Positions 1 to 10,780 of a stretch of DNA of 64,000 nucleotides are shown here, in pieces. Source of the DNA: Macrocystis pyrifera. Lineage: Eukaryota > Sar > Phaeophyceae > Laminariales > Laminariaceae. The stretch spans positions 186,001-250,000 of the forward strand of contig JASSKH010000006.1 of the NCBI GenBank assembly GCA_031763025.1, written 5' to 3'. The translations under genes were made by a program, and so were the position numbers. Position 1 is the stretch's first letter. Each line of letters begins with the position of its first letter. The notes beneath the pieces are model-generated. The model was not told where the DNA came from and searched no databases. It worked only from the letters and a program-made list of their open reading frames with translations.

Positions 1-208
1 CCCGCCCCCAAAACATCACCAAGACCATAGCAGCACTCCGACAGTGACCAACTCGAGACAATTTGTCCAGCGAAACAAGTTCCACGCGTTAGCCTACGAT
101 CGTCCGCTTCTGTAGATGTCGAGTGTGTGGAAATCGGTCAGGTACAGCTCTCGCAATTTACCCTAGTGTAATCTAAAAGCAAAATTAATTTCCTATCCTA
201 ACGGAAAA

Positions 209-510
209 AATGCCAAAAAAAAAACGGTACACCAGCGCTTTTTTTTGCCAGTTTTCGGTACGAAAACTCAAACCAGGCCATCAGGGTACACCAAACCCAA
301 GTTAGATGGCATTTTGTGTCAAGGTATACCGTTTTTTTGGGCGAAACATCCATGTCCGTCCGTCTCACTTGCGAAAATGCCAAAAAACGGTACATCATTG
401 TATTTTTGCCAGTTTACGGTACGAAATGTAAAACGAGGTGATCAGGGCACACCAAACCCAAGTCATATGACATTTCTGTCAAGGTATATCGTTTTCTGGC
501 AAACAAACAA
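209..510. repeat. Diverged direct duplication, two units of about 135 bp
   Basis: Units at about 209-345 and 376-510 share the order GCCAAAAAA, CGGTACA, TTTTTGCCAGTTT, CGGTACGAAA, ATCAGGG-ACACCAAACCCAAGT and GTCAAGGTATA. They differ by many substitutions and short indels, so the duplication is old. Both strands have short open frames here, but none resembles a protein. Confidence 0.75.
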
Positions 511-1129
511 TGTCCCGGTACGGCTTATATTTTCGAATCAATACTGCGTGCGTCAATAGAAGCGCCTTCTCGTACTCGTATTCCTACGAACATACCAGGT
601 ACGAGTCAAGCGTTGCTTATATAATCTGAAGCCATTTTATTTCGTTTCGTGCGCGTGCGTGTAGTCAGAACACGGTACCGCGGGCGAGCCCGGCGCCGCC
701 GCGGGTGTCAGCGGGTGCTAGCAGGCAGAGGGGGTGTTGCAAGGAGCGCCTTCGCCGTTTGCATGGCTAGGCGTCGCGTGTGTCTCGAGACACGCAGGAA
801 GCACAAATGGTATCTGTCTGGCCTCCTTGTGAGGCTCCGCTTGCACCATATACGAGATAGAAGGGTCGTTTTGATATGTGAAATAGTATTCAAGCGGTAC
901 TTATTTTTGCGACCAAACTAAACGTCAAAGAGACTTCAATGCAGTTTGAGCACCAACTTTGTCGAAGTGGCGAAGCAGGGCCACGGTGAGCACCAGGCTT
1001 GACGCGAGGCGGTCGACGACGCTCGCTCACTGTGGCAGAGATGGAGGAAAACTTTATCCGGACCCAATCGGTGATGAGGTGGTCGCGAGACGGGCGGGCG
1101 GCGTACAAGGCTGAGAGGGAAGCTCTGCT
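511..1129. other. Unassigned sequence, no gene recognised
   Basis: Short open frames occur on both strands (for example 649-921 and 999-1129), but they are arginine-rich translations of GC-rich DNA and show no domain. A TACCAGGTA palindrome lies at 593-601. Joining 1129 to 4421 restores the site before the LTR element inserted. Confidence 0.5.
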
Positions 1130-1134
1130 GTTCG

Positions 1135-1400
1135 TGTTGATTGTACTCAGATACACGACATATAAGATCCATGGTAGATTGGGGAGTTCCACGCTGGAAA
1201 GGCATTCCGGCAGTAGGATATTGGGATATCGGGGTAATGTGTGCCCACCAATGCCACTCGTCAGGTGCAACCCTACACTGCATGTAAGGCGAGTCAACTC
1301 TACAGCGAGGATGTAATATAAGAGGAGTTATTTTTTATGTCTGGAGTCAGCCACGGGTTCCCGTGCCAGCTGCGCCTATACCTTTAGGGATCAATCAACA
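1135..1400 (+). repeat. 5' LTR of the 1.1-4.4 kb element
   Basis: This 266-bp LTR begins TGTTGATT and ends AATCAACA. It carries a TATA-like TATAAGATCC near the start and pairs with 4155-4420. Confidence 0.88.
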
Positions 1401-1406
1401 CACTAG

Positions 1407-1424
1407 TGGTAGTCGGGCGATCTT
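1407..1424 (+). promoter_or_regulatory. Primer-binding site of LTR element 1
   Basis: TGGTAGTCGGGCG lies six bases after the LTR. It begins TGG, the complement of a tRNA CCA 3' end. The tRNA species was not identified. Confidence 0.55.
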
Positions 1425-4146
1425 CTATTGGCAAGCGTAGCCAAGGCCAACCTAGAGAGGTGGGAACCTGCTTCCAGCATGTCTATTCTTTTTAGATGAT
1501 GTGCTTCGTGAGGGAGCCGGCGTGTGTGAGTATTGTGAAGATGAGATCGAGGTCCTGGAGGAGAGGACGTGTGTGTGAGAAGAGTCAGGAGATGCCGCAC
1601 CAGGAGAGCAGCAGCGATCCCAGCGGGGCCAAGTTTGAGCCGGACCTGGTAGAATCGCTTGGCACTGGTGGCGAAGGCGCTGGAGAGTAGTAGTTGCAGG
1701 GACAGCAGCAGCTCCAGCAGCACCGTCAGCACCGTCAGCAGTCAGAGGATTGTTGCACTTTTGTTGCGACGGTGAAGCGCATGCAGTAAGCACCGTTACC
1801 GTCGCCGTCGTCTCGACTGCCGCATAACCGTCGCTGATGCAAAACCCCGGGATAGGCAGACATCTGCCTGAATCGGTGGGTTCGCTGCGCGCTGGCGACA
1901 TAAATGTAGAACGTATATTATTATATGAAAGAGGGAGTTTGGCCGGCAGGAGCCGGGTGGGAAGGTGGAGACCGCAGGAGGGACTCTGAAAGCGTTTTGG
2001 CAGAATTTGCCTGGACTGCTGAAGCACCACGCCCGCAGGTGGTTGATGGAGGGGACGTTGCTCCCGAGGAAGGAGTCGAGGGTGAAGATGGGCGCAGGGG
2101 GAGGAGTCTGCATCATCATCTGTTCGGGATGCGGTGCCCCAAGAGAGAGGAGGAAAGAAGGGATAGAGGCGCCACCGGCAAGGATTTACGTCCGCACCAG
2201 GCACGTTTGGCTTGCTTGGTTGATTGACTGCTGTGGTGACTACCGTTTTTAGAATCATTGTGTTTAAGAACGGTTGAGAATCTGCGAACATTGGAGATTC
2301 AGATTTATTTGGGAATACGAACTGGAAATTAAATGAGATGCACAGACGTACACGTATACAGTATACGTATACGTATACGTATAGCTTCCCTCACTGAAGT
2401 TTTTCTGTAGACGCACTGCTGTAGGACTATGACGTCTGTCTGTTTTATGGTTGACTGGTCGAGGGCTCTGGTTGAGCATCGACACGAGTACAGCAGGAAG
2501 AGGTGTATGTGATGAACCCTTGTGCCCAACTACAGCAACACGTCTGTTTGCGGCATTTCACATATTTACATCTTTGTATGCGGGTATCTCGTTTTTGAGT
2601 TGTTGGGTTGGTGTGTAGCACGACCCGCGCCACTTGTTACGTGCTAAAGACAAGATATTTGCGGACGGAGTAATATACTATACGAGTACAGCAGCAGCAG
2701 AAAGTAGTATGGTACTGTGAGCTGAGACGAAAACGGTTTACTTGGCATATGTTCATCAAGTATGTACTACAGGATATAGAGTGGTCGAGGAATACATGGG
2801 TTTGATGTGGGACCAGATATTCTCGTTGACAAGTAGCTACCTATTTGCAGTAGCATTTGAAAAGTTAACTATACCAAAGAGGAGTTTGCAAGCAGTGCAT
2901 ACGCAGATCTAATCGCTCGAATGCACGCCCCATCCCTTCTGTATGCCGGGTCAATGCTGCGGAGGCGACGTTTAATTTCACCCAGGAGGAATAGCTGGAT
3001 GACCCGAGCTGCGGTGACACCATGAGACCGAACGGAGAGGCAGCCGCGGCGGGGGCAACAGCAATAGTGTTCGGGGCATCGGGGTGATTCTTACTGAATG
3101 CGGTTGCCTGTGAATCTGGATGAATATTTTCATTGCTTGTATTTTGGAATTGTTTTTTTTTCTGGACGATTTGGATTCCGCGAGAGTTTTAGGTGTTTTC
3201 GAGTAGTCCCAACGTCAAATAAAATTCAAGTGAAGGAATGTATGCTATCTCGCATTACCGTCGCGATCTGTGTATCTATGGCGGGAGTAGGGGACAAGGG
3301 GAGACTCTTGTCCGGGGGAACGGGGTTCCTTGCGATCTCTGGCATTTATTTTCTTGGCTTAATTTTTATTTTGATGAGTATGGCTACTATGATGTTTTTC
3401 CATGATTTTCATTAACTTCCTATAAATTTGAGGGAGGGGTTTTTGACGAGATTAAAGAGAGACTATGAAGCGCCTGGGGGCGTGTGCGGTCCATGTGAAA
3501 TGTTTTCTGATTTGGAAGGTTTGGGTAGTATTTCGGAAATTGAGAGTTTGATTTTTTTGGTTGTTGAAAATTTGTGCTTTTGTTCAAAGTCAGTACTGAC
3601 TAAGTGGTCTAGCAGGTAGTGCTATATAATTCCCTAGGGTGGGTCGGGAGTTGAAGTCTCGCCGAATTCGTGAGTTGATCTTTTCGAGCTTGCGCGCTGG
3701 AGACAATACGAATGATTATGATAGTGTGCCTGTAGACACCAGTAGCGTTTGGCGAGGGGAGAGCCCCGGAGATCACTGTACGAAGTTGACGAGATCCCAC
3801 TGTATATCTTTGGACCAATTCCGCGAAAAAATGCCGTTTTACCTGACCGAATCCGAGAAGAATGCCGTTTTACCTGGCGTTGGATTTTGAGAGTTTTATG
3901 TGTTTGTAACAGAGAGGCTGGGGATTTGAGCATTTGAATACTGATTTGAGGATTTGAGTGTTGATTCAAGAAATTGATTTTTGAGTTTCAGATTGGATTT
4001 TTGACTTTCAGAGTTTGATTCGAGTTGATATTTTTATTGAGATATATCAGCCCTGCGATGTCACACATTTTCATGTACAGAGCTGAGGGGAATATTGATC
4101 ATGCACAGGAGCAGGGGGGATATGAGTATGGTCGTGTATATTGAGT

Positions 4147-4154
4147 AGGGGGGA
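4147..4154 (+). promoter_or_regulatory. Polypurine tract of LTR element 1
   Basis: AGGGGGGA immediately precedes the 3' LTR. The same eight bases precede the 3' LTR of the 42.4-48.3 kb element, suggesting both were copied by related enzymes. Confidence 0.75.
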
Positions 4155-4420
4155 TGTTGATTGTACTCAGATGCACGACATATAAGATCCATGGTAGATT
4201 GGGGAGTTCCACGCTGGAAAGAGATTCCGGCAGTAGGGTATTGGGATATCGGGGTAATGTGTGTCCACCAATGCCACTCGTCAGGTGCAACCCTACACTG
4301 CATGTGAGGCGAGTCAACTCTACAGCGAGGATGTAATATAAGAGGAGTTATGTTTCATGTCTGGAGTTAGCCACGCGTTCCCATGCCAGCTGCGCCTATA
4401 CCTTTAGGGATCAATAAACA
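4155..4420 (+). repeat. 3' LTR of the 1.1-4.4 kb element
   Basis: This LTR is 266 bp and about 95% identical to 1135-1400. It ends AATAAACA, which may also serve as a poly(A) signal, and is followed by the GTTCG duplication. Confidence 0.88.
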
Positions 4421-4425
4421 GTTCG

Positions 4426-5039
4426 TTTGTTTTCTTTTTGACCGGTGGAGCGGGCAAGCGGTAAACGCAACTCGTGAGTCACGTTTAAAAAATCAACTAA
4501 GGGGACGATAAGTAACTATCCCCTTGTACCCGCGTCGTCCAACCCCATACAAACATCCAAACCGTTGGATACTCCGGTCAGCGAGTCAGGGGATCTTACG
4601 TACCGAACACATGCCAAGGCTGAGCCTGACACGGCCACGAACCGCGGCTAAGCAAGATACGAAAGCAAAATCGCTCGCAGTAGCCTTTGTCCTTTTGTGG
4701 TCAGTCTAAAGCTCTAGATTCGAGCGGCTACCTCGGCACGAGCAGCGAGAAGCCTAACAATAACAACACAGCAGTCCAGGTTGAAGCATGCCTTCAAAAA
4801 AGAGGTGGGTGCAGATGTGCAGATGGTGTAGACTGCTGTAGACCGACCTACTGTTGTATCTATTGCTGTCGCTCGTGACTCTTGACCAGAGGGTTTGGCT
4901 GTTGATTCACAGCAGTTTTTTTCCTTGTGTCGAATGTGTCCCAGTTTTTTTCCTTGTGTCGAATGTGTCCCTGTTTGGTTGGTCGGATCTGCACGTCAGC
5001 TGTGAGTTCAACCGATCGGTCGATACTCAACTTTCTGCA
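4426..5039. other. Unassigned sequence with a small tandem duplication
   Basis: No gene is recognised. A 30-bp unit (core TTTTTTTCCTTGTGTCGAAT) is tandemly doubled at about 4912-4972. At 4999-5036 there is a partial copy of the CAGCTGTGAGT / GGTCGATACT family that recurs at 7.9-9.6 kb. Confidence 0.55.
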
Positions 5040-5310
5040 CACCCCGGACAGCTCATGAGCTAGCTCATCTATTGTGCATAGCTCACGCTTCGAAAACATG
5101 TGCAGATGAGCTACCGCCTATAGCTCAAGCCGGGGGAAACATATGTAGCTCATGTAGCTCCTATAGCTCATCTCGGGCGCAGATGAGCTACTGTAACTCA
5201 TGTAGCTCCTATAGCTCAGCCTGGGAAAATGTGTGTAGATGAGCTATCTTCTGTAGCTCAAGCCTTCAAAACATGTGCAGATGAACTACCACCTATAGCT
5301 CAAGCCTTCC
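5040..5310. repeat. TAGCTCA minisatellite
   Basis: Four or five degenerate units of roughly 60 bp share ACATGTGCAGATGAGCTAC, CCTATAGCTCA and ATGTAGCTCC. The array stops exactly where the helicase reading frame begins, so it replaces or interrupts the helicase N-terminal part. Confidence 0.8.
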
Positions 5311-5314
5311 AAAC

Positions 5315-5866
5315 ATCGACGCCGCCGACAGAGCTGGGCTAAAGCTGGACGGGCTCCCTCGAGGTGTCATCGGCTGCTGTCCGGTTTACAGGAAGTTCTC
5401 CATCGTTGGTAAAGGCAAGCGGAAATTCACCATCAACAGAATGCAGGTGCCTCTGTCTCTTGGTATTATTTCCTCAGTCTATCGAGCACAAGGCGAAACC
5501 ATCCCTAAACTTGTGCTCGACATTCGTAAGCCAGTAGACGGCTATATGGACAGCGCGGCTGTCTACGTCGCTCCGTCCCGAGCGACCGATGCCAGCAATC
5601 TCTTCTTGCTGTCGCTGGTTACTCTCGACGATCTGACCCATCCACAGGACGATGTAGCGGCTATGATCGACTACCTCGAACGCCTCGACAAGGCTACAAT
5701 AGCCTTGTTCTTGGATGATCCCTCTACATTCCGACCGGCCACGACAAGTCCTCCGGCTAGTTATACATCCCACACCAACGACGGACAAACAGACACTGGC
5801 TCCATCCGCCCTTCACCTTTTCTGCCGCCCAATGAAACAACAATTGCTTCTTCAACGCCGCCATAG
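5315..5866 (+). pseudogene. PIF1/Helitron-type helicase, C-terminal fragment
   Basis: The frame is open from 5315 through the methionine at 5441 to a stop at 5866. It shows the end of a superfamily 1B helicase: RMQVPLSLGIISSVYRAQGE matches the PLTLAYAITIHKSQG region (motif V), and AAVYVAPSRATDASNLFLL matches the YVALSR region (motif VI). The Walker A and B part is absent, since a minisatellite lies upstream. After the helicase comes a Pro/Thr/Ser-rich linker. About ten codons before the stop, a different frame opens onto the peptidase cysteine box at 5845. A Helitron fragment is most likely because such helicases are spread by Helitrons, but no Rep domain or Helitron ends were found. A cellular PIF1 relic is the alternative. 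Confidence 0.7.
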
Positions 5867-6979
5867 CCTCCGCCATAGCTGCTTGGGAAGGACACCCTCT
5901 CCCCAACCCAACCATGGCAACACCAGCTGGAGCCATCTTCGTCTTCTCCACTCTTGCGGCTGTGCGTGCCTGCATGTTCGACGGCAAGCCTCTCCAACGC
6001 ACCCTCTTGGTAAATTCTTGCTTGTTCTGTTATCCACATCTCGTCGTAATAATACCCCCCAATACTTACCGGCGCCCGCAAGTACCCATATATATATATA
6101 AATACTACGTTGTGCTTTCATGTGTCTTCCAAACGTATTGTATCATTTCGTTCGGTATGCGGCGCATTCTTTGGCGGAATGCAGGATTCGTTGTCTCAAG
6201 CACGTGACAAGATCCTTGGTAGTAGCGGCCTACCGGGCGCAGGATCCGTAATGGGAACGCCAGGCTCCATATACGAAGCGATCACCCTTCGACCTGATGA
6301 TCAACTCCACCCCAACAGCGGGTGGCCAGGTGACGTCGTGGAACGACATGCTCGTATCATGTACACTCGGACGGCTCTCGGATTCAACTCGCACTACACT
6401 ACCGATTGCCTTATCGAAGACCATGGCCATATCGAGATAACCGCATCCCAATGTGCACGATGGCGAGATCCCGCACCAGTCTGGATTCCGCACGGACCGG
6501 CCCAGTCACTCCAGGATGCAGTCAATGCCTTGTTCCTAACCGGAGCCGCCTCCGACTTCTCATTTCCTGGACCTGCTCCGTGCCCCCCCTGCGACGAGAG
6601 CTGCGCCCGGCACATCAGCACATCCACATGGTCGATTCTTCCTTGGAGTGCGGACAACGCCCCAGATCGCGTTTTCTTCGCGTCTGCACGTGTAGACATC
6701 TACGAGGACGCCGGAGAGCCGCCAGCACCGTCACCCATTTTCATGATAAGCGTTGAGTACTGCCTCGTAGCTGTCATCTACTCCCTTCCGAACCATTTCG
6801 TGACCCAGTTGCGTTCGAGAGGGCGGTGGTTGAAGTACGATTGCATACTCGGGGGGAGTACCACGTCTTGCGACGATTTCGACTATGACTGGTATCATGG
6901 TTTCCAGCATATGTATGTCTACCTTCGAAAGTCTATGACCTTGCCTGTTCCCCGGACACAAACGACACACATACCGTAG
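5836..6979 (+). CDS. C19 (ubiquitin-specific protease)-like cysteine peptidase domain, two exons
   Basis: Exon 5836-6009 encodes NNNCFFNAAIASAIAAW, which fits the USP cysteine box (consensus NxGNTCYxNAxLQ), with the Cys codon at 5845-5847. An intron at 6010-6184 begins GTAAAT and ends TGCAG; its phase is 0 on both sides and it joins two different frames cleanly. Exon 6185-6979 carries CPPCDESC and ends in a histidine box, YCLVAVIYSLPNHFVTQLR followed by GRWLKYD. That matches the USP pattern YxLxAVxxHxxxHFxxxxR...WxxYD. The joined exons give about 322 residues. A stop at 5833-5835 and a one-base frame offset separate this domain from the helicase, so the two may be one polyprotein with a lesion or frameshift. 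USPs cleave ubiquitin-like modifiers; the role of such a domain in an element is unknown. Confidence 0.55.
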
Positions 6980-7960
6980 TGCTAGCTACCATGAGCGCGC
7001 AAGCCAAGAACGCACGAAGATAATCGAGGCGACTAGACAAGGACCCATCATGCCTCCGCCTTACCGACGTCCTGGCCACTACGACGTGGGGAGCGCAGCT
7101 GTGCCTTGCCGACTCGAATCCGACGTACCGCTGCCTTGAGCGTCCCACGTGTTCTTCATATGTGTGTTGAAATGTTTTGATTTTTGATGCGATATTGCTT
7201 CTCGATTAGGACTGCCTGCCTTCTTGTTTCTCTCTTTTTGCTAGAACGCATTTTGCAGAAATGTTGCACGGCGCGTCCAGCCTTTCGAGTTCTGCGCTGC
7301 TACATTTATATTAACTGTTCGGTCGACAGAATGTTGTTTACGGGGTGCATGTACGTGACGATCATCGGCGAAAAGTCTACTTGTATGCCTTTTGTCATCT
7401 TGGACTTCACGGCAGCGTTTTATTTGGTGTGGGTGTGTTCGCGACACGTCGAGGTCATCCCAATCTGCGCGATGCGACTGTGGCGTTTAGTTTATGTTTT
7501 TTGCTTCGAAATAGCGGCAACAGCAGCATCTGCAAACAAGTAAATGTTCTACGTGGCAAATATCGACGTCGCGAGAGAATTGTCATACCGCCAGCCAACC
7601 TTTTGTTATATGGTAAAACCCTAGGGAACAGCGGGGCAACCCTTGCCCTGCCCTACAATCAGTATTACAAAACACAACTTTTTTAGTTACAGACAGACGA
7701 AGCCTTTACCCATCGCTGTACGAAAAAAAAATCCTATCGGCGAAAACTCGCTCCCTCGTTTTTGGCGCTTGGCGCCAATTTAATTTAATTGCCGGCTCCA
7801 GGTAATACCGTGGGCGTGCGGCCGTTTTTTTTTTTTCGTTGTTCGTGCTAGCGCGAGATGAGCTTCACCTCACGCGACAAAAGTGCCGCATCGTGATCCC
7901 CGACCCCGACTGTGTCGGGGCGGCCTCGGGCGTGCTTGCACCGTGCTCTGGCTGCCGGCT
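6980..7960. other. Unassigned sequence, no gene recognised
   Basis: Only short open frames without recognisable domains occur. A hairpin GGGCAACCCTTGCCC lies near 7634-7649, and a TTGGCGCCAA palindrome near 7770. Confidence 0.5.
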
Positions 7961-7978
7961 GGCCGGGTGTGAGTACGC

Positions 7979-9570
7979 CAGCTGTGAGTGGGACCAGTTG
8001 AGTGGTCGATACTTGATTTATAACAGTCTCGCGGCCAAAGAATTTGGTTGACTGCTTACCTGTCGCCGTCAGGCTTACTTTTGTCCCGACAAACACTCTT
8101 CTCAAGTAAACACGTTTTTACCGTTGGGATGTGCTTGACAGCTGTGACCGGACGTCGTGCTCGTTTCATGCAAAAACTTTTTGTGAAAACGTCAGCTGTG
8201 AGTAGGACCAGTAGAGTGGTCGATACTTGATTTATCAGTCTCGTGGCCAAATATTTTGGTTGATGACCTTCCTTTGCCCCGTCAGGCCTACCTTGGGCCC
8301 GTCAAGCCTTCTTCTGAATGTAATAATTTTGAGCATCGGGATATCGCTGACGGCTGTCCGTCAAGGGCCAAATGCGCTGTCAGTCGACATCTATGCTCGC
8401 TCGTGACGGTAAAAACATCATGTTTTCGAGGACCTCTTCTCCTTTGGCCGAAACGGGAGAGGCCGCACCCTCCGCGGCTTTCAGCAGCTCATAGCGACAA
8501 GAGTGTGGGGAATATGGGCTGGAGTGGCCGGTGTCATGCTCCGCCGTTGCTTGTGTGTGGAGGGTTGTGCGTTCGAAGACACGAGTGTCGAAATTCCGAT
8601 TCGGGCTATTTTACGTACGAACGCACGAGGTTTGCGATCGCGAAGCGAACGTCACGATCCTCTTAGGCTGCTGTGCACACCGGGCGACCAGACGCCGTAG
8701 TAAGGAAAAGAAGACGGATTCTTTGGTGTCGACCGAATTGGACAAGGCTACCGACGCGGGAGGAGCGGTACGGCGGTGGAGGTACAAACGGTGTCTACAA
8801 AAACATTTGTTTTTACACAGCATTGGCAGACAGTGAGTCACGTGCATCGTGGAGTTTTGGCTGTGTTGTGAAGACATTTTTTTGTACCATTATCTAGCTG
8901 CCAAGGAAAATGGAAGAAGTTCTGAACAAGTACCTGTATGCCTGGATGTGCGCGTTACGTCCACCATGCAACATATTTCGTTGCTGACCCTCGAGGGCAT
9001 GATTATGTAATTCCTCGTCGTTCCTACTGCCGTAGAGACGGCCTCTGCCACGCTCGCGCAGTGCCCAGACGGGGCGCGAGAAACATATCAAATACCTCAG
9101 CTGTGAGTTGTACCAAATGAGTGGTCGATACAGACTTTCGTGGACCAGTCCAGTGGTCGATACTGAGTTCGACCAGTAGTAGAGTGAACGATACCCAATT
9201 TTGAAAGCTACCGGTACGTGATTTATCACAGATTTAACGGCCTACGTTCGCCCCGTCAGGACTGCCTTTCGCTCGTCAAACCGTCATTTTAAATCCTGTG
9301 GTTCACGGCATTGGCATCTCCAATTTTTGCAAGCTACAAAGACGTGATTTATCAGTCTCTGTGAGTTGTACCAGATACGTGGTCGATGCTGAGTTTCGTG
9401 GACCAGTCGAGTGGTCGATACTGAGTTCGACGAGTTGAGTGGTCGATACCCAATTTTGCAAGTTACCAGTACGTGATTTATCAGTCTCGTGGCCATAGAT
9501 TTTTGTTGACGGCCTACCCTTGCCTCGTCAGGCCTACCTTTGACCCGTCAAACCGTCTTTGCAAAAACAA
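7979..9570. repeat. Dispersed repeat family CAGCTGTGAGT...GTGGTCGATACT, four copies
   Basis: Copies lie at about 7979-8100, 8191-8315, 9099-9290 and 9355-9570. Each starts near (C)AGCTGTGAGT, runs through ACCAGT-GAGTGGTCGATACT, TGATTTATCAGTCTCG and GGCC-A, and ends with GTCAGGCCTACCTT and CCCGTCAA. The two right copies carry internal tandem reiterations of the GTGGTCGATACTGAGTTCGA part. No coding capacity is seen. The terminal structure is undefined, so this could be an old transposon family or a dispersed satellite. Confidence 0.75.
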
Positions 9571-9579
9571 TATGTTAAT

Positions 9580-10780
9580 AGCATGGGGATGTCCATTTAT
9601 CCTTCGGGTTGATGCCTGATGGTTCCAGTCAGTTTCGGCCAGGCGAGATAAGATTTTGTCCTCCCCAAGAATATATATATATATATATTCTTGATTTCGA
9701 TCTTCTTCACACAAGAGGTCATAATTATTAATTATTATTTGTGGCGGGTTAAGAAACCCCGAATGATACACAAAATAACTATCCACGACTTTCCGGAACG
9801 ACCAACACCCGTATCATCAAACTGTTATCCACGACTCTCTGGAACGACCAACGCACTTGCCCACAAATTCAAATTACTATCCACGACTTTCCGGAACGAC
9901 CAACACACCTCATCGTTGATTGATTTCGATATCTTCCCCAACGAGGTGATAGTTATCATTTGCAGCGGGTTAGGAATCTCTGAAGGATACATCAAACAAC
10001 TATCATCCATGATTTTTCGGTAGGACCAACGCACTTCATCGTATATTTCAGAGATTCTTAAACCTCCGCAAACGATAATTATAACCTCATTTGGGGAGGA
10101 GATCGAAATACACATTACAATATACCCACATAATTTTTTTTTGGGGGGGGAGGAGAAATTGTGCTCTCCCGCAAGCTCGGTCGGGCTGATGCCTGATGTT
10201 TCCAGTTAGTTCGGACACGCGGATAAAAAATAACCACTCTACCGCAAGCTGCAAACAACAAAAATGGCATGAACGAGAACGTATGCGGCTTGCGCAGTGC
10301 CCAGACGATGCGCGCTGCTCCGCCGTGCTCGTCATATTTTTGGCGGTTTCTCTCGTGGTTTCTGTTTCTACAGCAGCACGATCCTGTGTGCGGTGTGATA
10401 AACAATTATATGACGACTGTCTTCTGAACAAACGACCTGATCTTGCTCCCATCTTTTTTTTTTATTTTGCATGCGGTGTAATAAACAATTATCCTTCCAA
10501 GTACGATGACGGTCTCGTGAAATCAATTTTATTTATTTCGAACTTCTTGTTTTATTTTAAGATTTCCTGGGTTTATCGGAGTGGATTTCTCGGCCAGCGT
10601 GCTGCAGTGTTTTCCTTCGATCAGAGCTCATGCCAAATGTTTCCAGTTAACTTCGGGCATGCGGAATAATTTCCTCGCTCTCTCGCAACATCGGTCGTGC
10701 TGATGCCTATTGTTTCCAGTTAGTTTGGACATACGGAAATGAGTTCGCTTCTCCCCCACAAACTGCGTGCGTACGAGGAT
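9580..10780. repeat. Dispersed repeat CTGATGCCTGATGTTTCCAG, at least four copies
   Basis: Copies at about 9608, 10190, 10628 and 10699 share TGATGCCTGATGTTTCCAGT, TAGTTCGGACA and CGCGGATAA, usually with CTCTCGCAA or CTCCCGCAA nearby. Copies are short (40-90 bp) and diverged. No protein is encoded. Confidence 0.6.
9690..10112. repeat. Fold-back structure with an internal 50-bp tandem array
   Basis: A 70-bp unit containing ATTTCGAT, GAGGT-ATAATTAT, GCGGGTTA and AATCTCTGAA occurs directly at about 9692-9770 and 9917-9990, and inverted at 10041-10110. Between the first two copies, ACTATCCACGACTTTCCGGA followed by ACGACCAAC recurs three times (9776, 9827, 9876), with a diverged fourth copy near 10000. 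The inverted arms would fold around about 10015. This resembles a MITE or Foldback-type element. No target duplication was identified. Confidence 0.65.

Larger units (their letters stand above)
1130..4425 (+). mobile_element. Non-autonomous LTR retroelement (LARD/TRIM-like) with 5-bp target duplication
   Basis: The element spans 1135-4420 and is flanked by GTTCG at 1130-1134 and 4421-4425. Two 266-bp LTRs start TGTTGATT, and the left one ends AATCAACA, an exact inverted end. By eye they differ at about 12 positions (about 95% identity), pointing to moderate age. A primer-binding site (1407-1424) and a polypurine tract (4147-4154) set plus orientation. The 2.75-kb interior shows no recognisable gag, protease, reverse transcriptase or integrase, so it must have relied on another element's enzymes. 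Structurally the element looks whole. Whether it belongs with Copia or Gypsy cannot be told from ends alone. Confidence 0.88.

Noticed and set aside
1452-2291. 279-codon minus-strand open frame
   Set aside because: It lies antisense inside the LTR element, is low in complexity (Pro/Ser/Thr/Ala) and overlaps several equally open frames. No domain.
7620-7660. Hairpin GGGCAACCCTTGCCC considered as a Helitron 3' end
   Set aside because: No CTRR follows at the expected distance and no matching 5' TC end was found.
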